Positions 37,513-47,375 are shown, counted from the first letter of the stretch. The stretch is DNA of 64,000 nucleotides from Pontibacter mucosus (GCF_003054055.1 NZ_QBKI01000016.1:21140-85139), one strand, 5' to 3'. The notes: generated by a model from the letters alone, not told the origin. Translations and numbers: made by a program.

Positions 37513-39288
37513 TTACCATCCGGGATTTTGCCCCAAGGCAGGGTTCATGAGCCTGTCGCTCTCCGGGATAGGATAAAGGTAGTGCTTTTCCTCCCAGTCC
37601 CTGGGGATATTGTTGAGCCAGGTGAGTTCGCCGCGCGTTCCTTCCGACAAGCGCTGCGGGTTTACACCGCCACTGATCGTCTCAGACACATTCACGTAAG
37701 TAACGCCCGGCAAACGGTCTGATGGCATTGCCTGCTGGTAGAAGACCACATCCATGGCTCCGTCCTCATTCAGGTCGAGCGGCTGGTTCAGGGCCGGCAC
37801 ATAGAAGCCGTTCCACTCCATTTCCATCAGTTCTCCCTTTCGCCACCTGACAATGTCATCGAAGCGCAGCCCTTCCAGTACGAGTTCAATGCCTCTTTCC
37901 CGGCGTACCTCTAAAAGCGCTGGGTCTGTTATCTCAGGGAAATAGTGCGCCTTTAAGTAGGGGTCGGCCTCCGTAGGTTTGGTAGACAGCCCGCCGGTTA
38001 TGCCGGCCCGTTGGCGCAGCGCCCCTATCGTCTTGGCCCAATCCTGGTCGGTGAAGGTGCCTAACTCCGCTTTCGCCTCGGCGTAGTTAAGCAGCACCTC
38101 GGCGTAGCGGATGATTGAGATGGAGTTGATATTCCTGCTGCCGCCGTCATAGTACATATCATCCAGCGTCCATTTAATAGGTTGGTAGCCCGTGTAAGTA
38201 TAAGAGAAAACAGGGGGAGCCGGTACCTGTGCCCCACCGTTGATGCGCTTGTAGTCCCCTGAACGAATGGTTTGCTGCAGTCGCTTGTCTCTTCCTTTCA
38301 TCTCCTGGGCAAACACCATTGTCTCATAGCCTGGCTTGCTGGTAAAAGGAGTTCCGTCCTCGTTCAGGTAGGTATTCACAAAGGTTCTGATCAGGCTTAC
38401 GCGAGAGCCATAGGTGGCGCTGGTCCACCACCAGTTGGCATCGTTGTACACATTCAGGGCGGGGTCCACTACCGCGGCCAGCATTACCTCCGATCCTACC
38501 GGAGCCGGACTGGTAAACAACTGCCGGTAAGCTTGTTCAGGCCCGCCGGCTGTGCTGAGGCTAAAACCGCCCTCGTTCATCACTTTCTCAGCCGCAGCGG
38601 CGGCTTCCTGCAACCACTGGTCGGCGGTGCCGCCCAGCCCATGTTGGGTGTGATACTTGCGGAAGGTGCCTTCATATAATGCCACCCTCGACTTAAAGGC
38701 ATAGGCAACCTGGCGGGTAATCCGGCTTCTGGTATCGTCACGGGTGGTGGAGATGTTTTCGCAGGCGAAGTTCAGGTCGGCGAGCACCGAGTCCATTACC
38801 ACCGCCCGTGGGTCGCGCCCGTTAAACAGGGCCGGGTCGTCCACATCTATGGGCTTGCTGATCCAGGGCACATCGCCAAAGCGCTTTACCTTGTCGAAAT
38901 AGAACCAGGCACGGAAAAACCGGGCCAAGGCGGTGTAGTGCTTTCTCACCTCCGGCGATACGTTCGTACTGTTGTTGTTAGCAATAAAGTAGTTGATGTT
39001 CCGCAGTTCACTCCAGCCCCAGCCAGAACTTTGCCGCGGTCCGAAGGCCCCCTGCCTCAGAAAGTCAGGCACCTGGGTTCTGGCGGCATAGTCGGCCATC
39101 GCGTCTCCCCGGTGGATATCGTTGGCGCTGGGTAACACGTTGTAAAAAGAGTTGGCATATAGCTCCAGGCCACGCTCGCTGTTGAACACGGCATCCTTCG
39201 TAGCAGTGTCAACCGGTGCCTGGTCCAGCTTCTCACAGGCAGTGAAAATCACGCTAAAGAGAACAAGCCAAATAAGTTGCTTCTTCAT
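37513..39288 (-). CDS. SusD/RagB-family surface lipoprotein (locus 3)
   Basis: 591 residues, longer than the other two SusD proteins here. Lipoprotein cysteine C18 (VIFTACEKLDQAP). SusD landmarks: SPEVRKHYTALARFFRAWFYFDKVKRFGDVPW, the RYAEVLLNYAEAKAELGT helix, and RRERGIELVLEGLRFDDIVRWRKGE followed by YPIPESDRLMNPALGQNPGW. It is the second gene of a minus-strand SusC-SusD pair, 34 bp after SusC. Confidence 0.94.
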   Translation of the reverse strand: MKKQLIWLVLFSVIFTACEKLDQAPVDTATKDAVFNSERGLELYANSFYNVLPSANDIHRGDAMADYAARTQVPDFLRQGAFGPRQSSGWGWSELRNINYFIANNNSTNVSPEVRKHYTALARFFRAWFYFDKVKRFGDVPWISKPIDVDDPALFNGRDPRAVVMDSVLADLNFACENISTTRDDTRSRITRQVAYAFKSRVALYEGTFRKYHTQHGLGGTADQWLQEAAAAAEKVMNEGGFSLSTAGGPEQAYRQLFTSPAPVGSEVMLAAVVDPALNVYNDANWWWTSATYGSRVSLIRTFVNTYLNEDGTPFTSKPGYETMVFAQEMKGRDKRLQQTIRSGDYKRINGGAQVPAPPVFSYTYTGYQPIKWTLDDMYYDGGSRNINSISIIRYAEVLLNYAEAKAELGTFTDQDWAKTIGALRQRAGITGGLSTKPTEADPYLKAHYFPEITDPALLEVRRERGIELVLEGLRFDDIVRWRKGELMEMEWNGFYVPALNQPLDLNEDGAMDVVFYQQAMPSDRLPGVTYVNVSETISGGVNPQRLSEGTRGELTWLNNIPRDWEEKHYLYPIPESDRLMNPALGQNPGW

Positions 39289-39322
39289 AAGATGTTATAC
39301 TTAGGAATGGAAATAATTTCGT

Positions 39323-42300
39323 TTAGAAGGTAAGCGAAAGCCCCATGGTGACGCTCTTGAGGATTGGGTAGTTGTAGCCGTTGCCGCTGCTGCCATTGGT
39401 TAGCACCCTGTCCGAGCCCCTGATGCTTTCCACATCCAGGTCTTTGGTCAGTTTATAGAGCGGTGACCAGGACCAGAGGTTTTCGCCTGAAACAAACACA
39501 CGCGCACTGCTCATGCCCACCTTCTCTATCAGATGCTGCGGCAGATTATACCCTAGCTGAATATTCTTCAGGCGGATGTAGGCCACGTTCTGCAGGTATT
39601 TGGTTTGCTCCTGTGCCAGCTCCCCGGAGCCGTTCTGGGCCACATAGCCACGGTAGCGCGGAAGGTAGGCATCCGGGTTCTCTTCGGACCAGATGTTGTC
39701 CAGGTGCCAGGAAGGCATCTTGTTGTAAGGCCTGTTGTACTGGCCCCAGAACGTGGCGGCCTCTCTGCCCGGGTACCAATCCTGCTTACCCACTCCCTGG
39801 AAGAAGGAGGTGAAGAAAAAGTTGTTCCAGTCGAAGCCCAGGTTAACACCATAAGTATAGCGTGGGGTGGCGTTGCCTATGATTTTCCTGTCGCCGGGGT
39901 TGTCTACGGTGTTATCCCCGTTGTTGATCACCCCGTCGTTGTTGAGGTCACGGAACTTGATATCCCCCGGCAGCAACTGTCCACTTGTCGAGGCCCTGAT
40001 AAGCTTCTGTGAGGGCGAGTTGTTTATCTCCTCCTGCGAAGTGAAGAAGCCGTCCGTCACGTATCCCCAAATCTCCCCTACTTTCTGGCCCGCATAGTAA
40101 TCGCTCAGCTTCTTATCGGGGTTGTTATACTTGGTGATCTCGGCCGTGTAGTCGGCCAGTGTCAGGCGCACGTTGTAGTTAAATGGCTTGGAGGCCAAGC
40201 TAATCTGATCCTGCCAGTTAAGTGACAGCTCCCATCCCTTCGTCTCCAGGTCGGCATAGTTCCCTTTTGGCACGGCGGTTCCAAACACAGCCGGCAGCGA
40301 CATACCTACTGTAAACATATCCGTGGTTTTGCGGATGTACGCATCCCCGTTAAAGGTCAGGCGGTTAGAGAGCATGCTCAGGTCCAAGCCTATGTTGCGG
40401 GTAGTGGAGGTCTCCCAGGTCAGGCCAGCCGGAATCACGCTTGGCTGACTCGTCTGCTGTGGCCTTACGCCGCCAAGCACCCGGCCAGACTGTGAAATGT
40501 TGAACTTCTCCTGGAAGGCATAAGAACTGATGTTACCATTGCCAAGGGAGCCGTACGACGCCCTTAGCTTCAGCTCTGAGATAAAGTTAGGCGATACTTG
40601 CCAGAAAGGCTCGTTGGAGATGCGCCAGCCCGCCGAGAAAGAGGGGAAGAAAGCAAAGCGCTCCTCTTTCGGGAACTTGGAGGAACCATCGTAGCGGCCG
40701 CTCGCCTCCAGCAGATAACGCTCTTTGAAGGCATAGTTAACCCGGTAAAAACCGCCGGCAATGTTCCAGCGCTCCCAGCCGCCTCCTGTAGTAATGGACT
40801 GCCCCAGGGCCAGGTTGATATCCCTGGCATCTTCAAATATCAAGCCGTTACGCATCGTCTGCAGCGCCTGGAAGGTGGATTGCTCGTAGTTATAGCCCGC
40901 CATGGCCTTGAAGTAATGCGCGTCACTAAAAGTAGTTTCATACTCGCCGTAGAGGTTGGTAGCCAGGTAGCTGGTCTCCCGGTAGGTCTGCTGAATGTCG
41001 TTCGTGTTTGTGCCCACATACTCAATCACGCCGGGAATCCGGCTGTAAGGAACCGGCACGCGTACCCTGGTCTCATCGTTATCCCTGTTCTCGAAGGTAA
41101 AATTCCCGTTCAGGCGGAACTTATTGTCCAGCAGGGTAGCTGTCAGGCCGGTCGTGTTCCGGATTACGCGCTCATCCATGTCGATACCGTTTTTGCCGTA
41201 CCAGAAGTCACCCACTGTATAGGCCGCAGAGTAGGTCAGGGTGCCGTCGGGGTTGAACATCGGTGCCATGGTGTGCCCTTCGTCGGCAATGTTACGCCAG
41301 ATGCCACCGCCCTCGCCCACGTTCAGCGGGTTGCGGTAAGACATTTTGGAGTAGTTGGTGTTATTGTCGACACGCAGCCAGGGGAACAGCTCCAGGGAGC
41401 CCTTTGCCCTGAAGTTATACATCGTATAGTCGTCGGAATTATAGCGGAAGAGGCCTTCCTGCCCAAAGTATCGGCCTGTAGCATAGAAACTGGCCTTGCC
41501 GCTGCTTCCTGACACGGACACATTGTGCTCAGTCGAACTGTTGTTGTCCTTGTAAAGCTCCTTGAACCAGTCGGTGTTGGCATAGTAAACATATTCGCCG
41601 TTCGGTCCTACCTCTACTTTTGGCAAGCTGGGGTCGGCGGACCTTCTTTCCAGTTCGGCCAGGTATGCCGGGGAGAACTTCACGGTCTTGTTCACGTTCT
41701 GGGGCGTCTGCGAGTAGTCGTTCCAGGCGGTCCAGCCTTCGTTAAACCATTTGGAGAAAATATAGCCGTCGGTAACAAAATCTGGGATAGCGGTGGGTGA
41801 CTTAACGGAGTAATTACCGGAATAGGTAACGCTTGTTTTGTCTTTGGAGGGGTTCTTGGTCGTGATGAGCACGACCCCGAATGCACCTCTTGCGCCGTAG
41901 ATGGCTGCCGCCGAAGCGTCCTTCAGCACGGAGATACTCGCAACATCGTTGGGGTTAAGCAGGCTGGGATCGCCCTCCACACCATCTATAAGCACCAGCG
42001 CGTTGCCTCCCTGGCCAATGGACGTGGTGCCGCGCACATTAAAGGTGGGCGACTGAATCGGTTTGCCGTCGGTGGGCACCAGGTTCAGGTTGGGCAACAC
42101 GCCCTGCAGGCCCTGGGAAAGGTTTGGGATCGGGCGGTTCTCGAAAACCTCAGCCGTTACCTGGTCCACAGCACCCGTCAGGTTTACCTTTTTCTGCGTG
42201 CCGTAGCCCACCACGACCACCTCCGAAAGCGCTTTGGCATCTTCCCGCATTACCACCTCTACCACACTCCTGTTGCCAAAGGCAAGCTCCTGGGTCTGAA

Positions 42301-42628
42301 AGCCGATGTACGATAGTACCAGAACCGGAGACGCTACGCCCTGGGTATATATCGTGAACCTCCCGTCGTCATCCGTGACTGTTCCGGCGGAGCTGCCTTT
42401 CAGGGAGATGGACACCCCCGGGAGCGGTGTGCCGGCCGCATCCTTCACCGTACCCGACACAGGCCCGTTTTGTCTTGCCTCAACGTTCGCAGGCTTATTT
42501 CCTGCGCCCGGCAAAGCGTTTCCGACGCCCGTACCGTAAACGGGACCAAGGCCCAGCAGGCCTGCCAGCAGGAGCAGACAGGGCCGCTGAACGCCTCGTT
42601 TCTTTTTTTCTGGTAAATCTACTTTCAT
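39323..42628 (-). CDS. SusC/RagA-family TonB-linked outer membrane protein (locus 3)
   Basis: About 1101 residues from the ATG at 42628 (MKVDLPEKKKRGVQRPCLLL, positive residues then a hydrophobic segment); the frame extends 15 residues further upstream, but these do not look like part of the signal peptide. Domains: carboxypeptidase-regulatory-like (GTVKDAAGTPLPGVSISLKG), the DAKALSEVVVVGYGTQKKVNLTGAVDQV segment, plug (NVRGTTSIGQGGNALVLIDGVEG, ISVLKDASAAAIYGARGAFGVVLITTK) and barrel ending MGLSLTF. The VNLTGAVDQV and ALVLIDGVEGD forms place it in a different SusC subgroup from the other two, so another class of ligand is likely. Confidence 0.94.
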   Translation of the reverse strand: MKVDLPEKKKRGVQRPCLLLLAGLLGLGPVYGTGVGNALPGAGNKPANVEARQNGPVSGTVKDAAGTPLPGVSISLKGSSAGTVTDDDGRFTIYTQGVASPVLVLSYIGFQTQELAFGNRSVVEVVMREDAKALSEVVVVGYGTQKKVNLTGAVDQVTAEVFENRPIPNLSQGLQGVLPNLNLVPTDGKPIQSPTFNVRGTTSIGQGGNALVLIDGVEGDPSLLNPNDVASISVLKDASAAAIYGARGAFGVVLITTKNPSKDKTSVTYSGNYSVKSPTAIPDFVTDGYIFSKWFNEGWTAWNDYSQTPQNVNKTVKFSPAYLAELERRSADPSLPKVEVGPNGEYVYYANTDWFKELYKDNNSSTEHNVSVSGSSGKASFYATGRYFGQEGLFRYNSDDYTMYNFRAKGSLELFPWLRVDNNTNYSKMSYRNPLNVGEGGGIWRNIADEGHTMAPMFNPDGTLTYSAAYTVGDFWYGKNGIDMDERVIRNTTGLTATLLDNKFRLNGNFTFENRDNDETRVRVPVPYSRIPGVIEYVGTNTNDIQQTYRETSYLATNLYGEYETTFSDAHYFKAMAGYNYEQSTFQALQTMRNGLIFEDARDINLALGQSITTGGGWERWNIAGGFYRVNYAFKERYLLEASGRYDGSSKFPKEERFAFFPSFSAGWRISNEPFWQVSPNFISELKLRASYGSLGNGNISSYAFQEKFNISQSGRVLGGVRPQQTSQPSVIPAGLTWETSTTRNIGLDLSMLSNRLTFNGDAYIRKTTDMFTVGMSLPAVFGTAVPKGNYADLETKGWELSLNWQDQISLASKPFNYNVRLTLADYTAEITKYNNPDKKLSDYYAGQKVGEIWGYVTDGFFTSQEEINNSPSQKLIRASTSGQLLPGDIKFRDLNNDGVINNGDNTVDNPGDRKIIGNATPRYTYGVNLGFDWNNFFFTSFFQGVGKQDWYPGREAATFWGQYNRPYNKMPSWHLDNIWSEENPDAYLPRYRGYVAQNGSGELAQEQTKYLQNVAYIRLKNIQLGYNLPQHLIEKVGMSSARVFVSGENLWSWSPLYKLTKDLDVESIRGSDRVLTNGSSGNGYNYPILKSVTMGLSLTF

Positions 42629-43128
42629 AAACAAGCTGTTACTTAAATAAAAGTTGACGATGTAAAACAACATGGAGAATCCTTGCAGACTGGATTTGAT
42701 ACAGCTGCAGTTTTACCGCATGGAGGTGGTATTATACTTTAAGGAGGTGTCCGGACAGAGCGCCTATTTATTTGTGCCGATGTTGCAGCCATTGCAGTCG
42801 AGCAAGGCTTAATTATTTTTCCGACAGCGGAGCAAAGTAAGAGAACAGGCTTTACCCCAATGTTGCGGCTACGTTACAAAATCATGAAGGCCGGCAGTCT
42901 TTTCAGAAGGGCTAGCGGAGGTGAGGGTAAGCGCCGGCTACCGGCCCAGGTGCCGTTTCCGGCAGGGCAGTTGGGGCAGCCATACTTTAAAACCCAGGGC
43001 AGGAGCAACGGTAACCTTATACTGTCAGAGGCAAGGTTAGAATATTTTCCGCCTAATCTGCACTTTTTGCGGCGCCGAAAGTATAAATTAGCAAAACGAT
43101 ATGTTTATTCAGACAAACCGATAAAACT
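42629..43128. other. Divergent spacer SusC 3 / small envelope cassette
   Basis: About 500 bp without a supportable gene. It should hold the minus-strand promoter of locus 3 and the plus-strand promoter of the cassette. Two exact motif copies occur (about 42733 and 43080). Confidence 0.5.
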
Positions 43129-43644
43129 ATGAGAAGTATCTTACCCTGGCTTCTGGCCGCCTTATTCCTGTTTTTGGCGCTATACTTTTACTGGCAGAAG
43201 AACGAGGCCGAGAGCCGCCTGGCCATTGCCGACAACCAGGTAGCCAAGATAGACCAGGAGCTGGAAGAGCAGACCGAGGCCGTAGACTCGTTGGAGGAGA
43301 TGGTGCTGCCACCCGACACCATGAACCTGGTGCCGCCGGGAGGAGCCGCCTTTGTGGATGAGCTGGGCAGCCTGAGCCAGAGCGACATTCAGCGCTTAAA
43401 ACGAAAAGGCCTGAAAAACCCGGAAACCGACCTGATGAACGACCTAAACCGCAAGCAGGGCCAACTTATACCTACCGAGGGAGTACTGGGCGGCACCATG
43501 GCCATCCGCGATACCCGCATCCTGAACGACCGCTACGCGATGGCTTACTATGAGGACGGCCACATCGGCGGCTACATGCTGCTCAAGTATGAGGTCAACA
43601 ACGGCAAGATCAGCTGGAAGGTGGTGGACAGCTCCAAGCTGTAA
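43129..43644 (+). CDS. Uncharacterised membrane-anchored coiled-coil protein
   Basis: A 171-residue protein that I do not recognise. One N-terminal membrane helix (about 4-22; LPWLLAALFLFLALYFYW), a short coiled coil (about 24-58, rich in E/Q/K with heptad spacing), then a proline-rich turn (LPPDTMNLVPPGGAAF) and a globular C-terminal domain containing PTEGVLGGTMAIRDTRILNDRYAMAYYEDGHIGGYMLLKYEV. It is probably anchored in the inner membrane with its globular domain outside. It is followed after 16 bp by the SIMPL gene, so they are likely co-transcribed. Confidence 0.7.
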   Translation: MRSILPWLLAALFLFLALYFYWQKNEAESRLAIADNQVAKIDQELEEQTEAVDSLEEMVLPPDTMNLVPPGGAAFVDELGSLSQSDIQRLKRKGLKNPETDLMNDLNRKQGQLIPTEGVLGGTMAIRDTRILNDRYAMAYYEDGHIGGYMLLKYEVNNGKISWKVVDSSKL

Positions 43645-43660
43645 AGTATAGGCATAAACT

Positions 43661-44362
43661 ATGAGACTGAGTATCACCCTACTTTTTCTATTGTGCTGCC
43701 TTATAGCACAGGCGCAGAAAACTTCTCCCGAAAACCGCATCGTGGTTCTGGGCGAGGCAAGCATAGACGTCCCCGCTGATCAGGTAAAATTCACGGTTGT
43801 GCTCGAATCCACGGACTCGACAAGTATAGAGAAAGTCTACCAGAAGCACCGGGTACAGGAGGAAAAGCTGGTAAAGCTGCTGCAAGAGCTTCAGTTACCC
43901 GCCGCTGACATCTCCTACTCGCTTTTTTCCCTAAATAGGCAGCACAGATTCTACGAACGTGGTGCCGTATCATACTTTGCTGGCAGGCAAACGGTCAATT
44001 TCACCCTCCCCTCCGTCGATAAGCTGTCTGAAGTTCAGGCCAGGCTGATTCGGGATGGGTTCGTAAACTTCAACAGCCATTTTACCTCCACTAAGCTAAA
44101 ACAGCACCAGACTGAAGTGTTGGAAAGAGCGGTGGAGGTGGCCAAGGGAAAGGCCGCTGTGCTGGCAAAAGCCTCTGATAGAAGTATAAAACGCATTGTT
44201 AAAGTAGCCGATACGGAAGATACTGACCCAGCTTTCCGTAACTATAGTGGTGCTGTGCTGCAAGAAGTGGAGGCAGTTGGCTACAGTGATCAAAACCTGC
44301 TGGAGTTCCCGCAAACCATACCGCTATCAGCTGTGGTAAAGGTTGTGTTTGAGCTCAGGTAA
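43661..44362 (+). CDS. SIMPL-domain (DUF541) secreted protein
   Basis: 233 residues with a clear signal peptide (ITLLFLLCCLIAQAQ). The SIMPL/DUF541 fold is supported by RIVVLGEASIDVPADQVKFTVVLES, the central helix with VQEEKLVKLLQELQLPAADI, and VLERAVEVAKGKAAVLAKASDRSI. BP26 of Brucella and SIMPL of mouse are relatives; the function in Bacteroidota is unknown, but it is expected to be periplasmic or surface-exposed. The stop is 53 bp from the next gene, across a tandem AAGTATAAAGTATA. Confidence 0.82.
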   Translation: MRLSITLLFLLCCLIAQAQKTSPENRIVVLGEASIDVPADQVKFTVVLESTDSTSIEKVYQKHRVQEEKLVKLLQELQLPAADISYSLFSLNRQHRFYERGAVSYFAGRQTVNFTLPSVDKLSEVQARLIRDGFVNFNSHFTSTKLKQHQTEVLERAVEVAKGKAAVLAKASDRSIKRIVKVADTEDTDPAFRNYSGAVLQEVEAVGYSDQNLLEFPQTIPLSAVVKVVFELR

Positions 44363-44415
44363 ATTCCCCGCACAGGATTTGCAGGGAAGTATAAAGTATA
44401 ACTATTCAGAACAAC

Positions 44416-45006
44416 ATGGTAAACCTACTCCTAAGTATACTGCTGCCCCTCTCCCTTGTACTTACAGATACCACGAAGCTGCACCTGCTGCAGGACCTGC
44501 AGAAAGACCTGGGCCAGTTGCAGACAAGCGAGCGCCACTTTATCAGCGACAACAGCAGCCTGAGCCCCTCGGTAGAGACCGTGGCCGAGGACCTGCAACT
44601 CTTCAGCCTGGTTGCCAACCTCGACCTGAGCCAGGCCTCCTATACCTGGCAGGAACAGGGGCCGCACCAGATCCACCGCTGGCGCTTAGACGAGGGCAAC
44701 ATCCGCAGCATCACCCAGATTCAGAGCACCATCCAGCTCGACACGGTGGTAACGCAGCGCTACGCCGACAACAAGCCTCCTACCCGGCAGCACATCCGCA
44801 ACAGCTTCACGTTCCGCACCTACCTGGTTTCCACGGCATCGGAGCAGCACAAGCTATACTACCTGACCGAGGAAGAGCAGGGATTGCTGGCCTACCGGCT
44901 TGGGGAAAAGCAGGTAAAGATAACCTACGCCGCGTCAAAAACTGGCCTTGCCGATGTACTCCCGGACTTTCTCAGGCAGATCGATAACCTGACAGCAACC
45001 CTATAA
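44416..45006 (+). CDS. Uncharacterised secreted protein
   Basis: A 196-residue product with a hydrophobic N-terminus (VNLLLSILLPLSLVLTD) that looks like a signal peptide or anchor; no family is recognised. The body is polar and mixed alpha/beta, with DLQKDLGQLQTSERHF near the start, a tryptophan-bearing strand pair (ASYTWQEQGPHQIHRWRLD), and a helical end (DVLPDFLRQIDNLTATL). It is third in line after the coiled-coil and SIMPL genes, which suggests a shared envelope role (inference). Confidence 0.65.
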   Translation: MVNLLLSILLPLSLVLTDTTKLHLLQDLQKDLGQLQTSERHFISDNSSLSPSVETVAEDLQLFSLVANLDLSQASYTWQEQGPHQIHRWRLDEGNIRSITQIQSTIQLDTVVTQRYADNKPPTRQHIRNSFTFRTYLVSTASEQHKLYYLTEEEQGLLAYRLGEKQVKITYAASKTGLADVLPDFLRQIDNLTATL

Positions 45007-45305
45007 TTATAGTCGCAGAGGCCATACTTTATACCATCAAGTCAGAGCCGTTCCGCAAGGGGCGGCCCTGTTATTTTTACCCTCCCCAAAACCTGCCGCT
45101 GCTTGTTATGGTAAAGTATAGGCAGGCAATAATGTCGTGGCTGTGGGAGCAGTTACCGACAAGCCGGCCATCAGATAGGACGCACTGGCTATACTTTCTG
45201 ACAGAATGACATAAATAAAGCTTCTGGACTCCCTTGGCACATAGCTTGATAAAACAGAAGTAGCAAAGAAATCAAGTTGAATAAGAAATATAATAAAACT
45301 ATAGA
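45007..45305. other. dnaK upstream region
   Basis: About 300 bp. There is no CIRCE inverted repeat (TTAGCACTC-N9-GAGTGCTAA) and no exact TAnnTTTG box. Two motif copies (about 45115 and 45191). Heat-shock control therefore cannot be assigned from this sequence. Confidence 0.5.
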
Positions 45306-47237
45306 ATGGGAAAAATAATAGGTATTGACTTAGGTACTACCAACTCCTGCGTTGCCGTAATGGAAGGTAACGAGCCGGTGGTGATACCTAACAGCGAAGG
45401 TCGCCGCACGACTCCGTCTATTGTGGCTTTTCTGGATAACGGAAACGGCGAGCGTAAAGTAGGTGACCCTGCCAAGCGCCAGGCCATCACAAACCCTAAA
45501 AACACGATCGCCTCTATCAAGCGTTTCATGGGCCACAGCTACAACGAGGTAAGCGAGGAAGCAAAGCAAGTATCCTACGATATCGTGCAGGGCTCCAACA
45601 ACACGCTTCGTGTGAAGATCGGCGACAGAGAGTATACCCCACAGGAAATCTCTGCGATGGTGCTTCAAAAGATGAAGGCCACTGCCGAGGAATACCTGGG
45701 TACTACGGTAACAGAGGCGGTTATCACCGTGCCGGCATACTTTAACGACGCGCAGCGCCAGGCCACCAAAGAGGCCGGACAGATTGCCGGTCTTGAGGTG
45801 AAGCGTATCATCAACGAGCCGACAGCTGCTGCCCTTGCCTACGGCCTGGACAAAAAGCATAAGGACCAGAAAATCGCCGTGTTCGACTTAGGTGGCGGTA
45901 CGTTCGATATTTCTATCCTGGAGCTGGGTGACGGCGTGTTCGAAGTACTTTCTACCAACGGTGACACGCACCTGGGTGGTGATGACTTTGACCAGGTTAT
46001 CATCAACTGGCTGGCCGATGAATTTAAAAACGACGAAGGCCTGGATCTGCGCAAAGACCCAATGGCCCTGCAGCGCCTGAAAGAGGCCGCTGAGAAAGCT
46101 AAGATCGAGCTTTCTTCTTCTCAGGAGACCGAAATCAACCTGCCCTACATCATGCCGGTAGACGGTGTGCCGAAACACCTGGTGCGCAAACTGACCCGCG
46201 CCAAGTTCGAGCAGCTATCGGATGACCTGATCCGCCGCTCCATGGAGCCATGCAAGCGTGCCCTTCAGGATGCCGGTCTGTCCACTTCCGACATCGACGA
46301 GGTGATTCTGGTGGGTGGTTCTACCCGTATCCCGAAAGTACAGGAAGAGGTAGAGAAGTTCTTCGGCAAGAAGCCATCCAAAGGCGTGAATCCGGATGAA
46401 GTGGTAGCCATCGGTGCCGCTATCCAGGGTGGTGTACTGACGGGTGAAGTAAAAGACGTGCTTCTGCTGGACGTTACGCCGCTGTCATTGGGTATCGAGA
46501 CCATGGGTGGTGTGTTCACCAAGCTGATTGAGTCGAACACGACTATTCCGACGAAGAAGTCTGAGACCTTCTCCACAGCTTCTGATAATCAGCCGTCCGT
46601 GGAGATCCACGTGCTGCAGGGCGAGCGCCCTATGGCGAAGGATAACCGCACCATCGGTCGCTTCCACCTGGATGGTATTCCACCAGCACCGCGTGGCGTT
46701 CCGCAAATCGAGGTAATCTTCGACATCGACGCCAACGGTATCCTGCACGTAACGGCTAAGGATAAGGCTACTGGCAAAGAGCAGAAGATCCGCATTGAGG
46801 CTTCTTCTGGTCTGAGCGAGCAGGAAATCGAGCGCATGCGCAAGGAGGCCGAAGCCAACGCAGAAGCTGATAAGAAGGCCAAGGAGGAAATCGAGAAGCT
46901 GAACACAGCCGACTCGATGATCTTCCAGACCGAAAAGCAGCTGAAAGAGTATGGCGACAAGCTTTCTGCCGGCAACAAGTCTAACATCGAGAACGCACTG
47001 GGCGAGCTGAAAACCGCGCACGGTGCCAAGGACATCGCCGGTATCGACCGCGCCATCGAGAACCTGAACAACGCCTGGAGCGCTGCCTCTCAGGAGATGT
47101 ATGCCGCTACGCAAGGCCAGGGTGCCCCAGGCGCTGACGCTGGCAACGGCCAGGCAGGCGGCCCGCAGGGCGCAGCCAACGATGGTGGTGTAACCGACGT
47201 GGACTACGAGGAAGTAGACGGCAGTTCCAACAAGTAA
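45306..47237 (+). CDS. dnaK: Molecular chaperone DnaK (Hsp70)
   Basis: ATP-dependent chaperone that binds unfolded segments with DnaJ and GrpE partners. 643 residues, normal length. The nucleotide domain begins MGKIIGIDLGTTNSCVAVMEG, with VPAYFNDAQRQATKEAG, the phosphate-2 loop VFDLGGGTFDISILE and the adenosine motif ILVGGSTRIPKVQ. The substrate domain carries LLLDVTPLSLGIETMGG and the linker DVLLLDVTP. The C-terminus ends in the gram-negative-type DVDYEEVDGSSNK. No dnaJ or grpE gene is adjacent. It contains no exact AAGTATA copy despite its length, unlike most genes in the window. Confidence 0.98.
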   Translation: MGKIIGIDLGTTNSCVAVMEGNEPVVIPNSEGRRTTPSIVAFLDNGNGERKVGDPAKRQAITNPKNTIASIKRFMGHSYNEVSEEAKQVSYDIVQGSNNTLRVKIGDREYTPQEISAMVLQKMKATAEEYLGTTVTEAVITVPAYFNDAQRQATKEAGQIAGLEVKRIINEPTAAALAYGLDKKHKDQKIAVFDLGGGTFDISILELGDGVFEVLSTNGDTHLGGDDFDQVIINWLADEFKNDEGLDLRKDPMALQRLKEAAEKAKIELSSSQETEINLPYIMPVDGVPKHLVRKLTRAKFEQLSDDLIRRSMEPCKRALQDAGLSTSDIDEVILVGGSTRIPKVQEEVEKFFGKKPSKGVNPDEVVAIGAAIQGGVLTGEVKDVLLLDVTPLSLGIETMGGVFTKLIESNTTIPTKKSETFSTASDNQPSVEIHVLQGERPMAKDNRTIGRFHLDGIPPAPRGVPQIEVIFDIDANGILHVTAKDKATGKEQKIRIEASSGLSEQEIERMRKEAEANAEADKKAKEEIEKLNTADSMIFQTEKQLKEYGDKLSAGNKSNIENALGELKTAHGAKDIAGIDRAIENLNNAWSAASQEMYAATQGQGAPGADAGNGQAGGPQGAANDGGVTDVDYEEVDGSSNK

Positions 47238-47263
47238 GCATCTAAAACTCAAACTATAATTAG

Positions 47264-47299
47264 AACTCCCCTGTCGGGCTCCGGCAGGGGAGTTTTTTT
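47264..47299 (+). terminator. Terminator of dnaK
   Basis: A 13-bp stem actcccctgtcgg / ccggcaggggagt with a GCT loop and a ttttttt tail. Confidence 0.95.
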
Positions 47300-47375
47300 G
47301 TTCTACATACTCATATCATTATATTTCTATATATTTCGGGTGGTTTATATCTTATATGGCACATTAAAAACAGCT

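Noticed and set aside
42860..43132. A 90-residue frame before the coiled-coil gene
   Set aside because: Arg/Lys/Gly-rich random-looking sequence that crosses the likely promoter region and overlaps the next start.
45007..45305. CIRCE/HrcA control of dnaK
   Set aside because: No TTAGCACTC-N9-GAGTGCTAA inverted repeat is present upstream.
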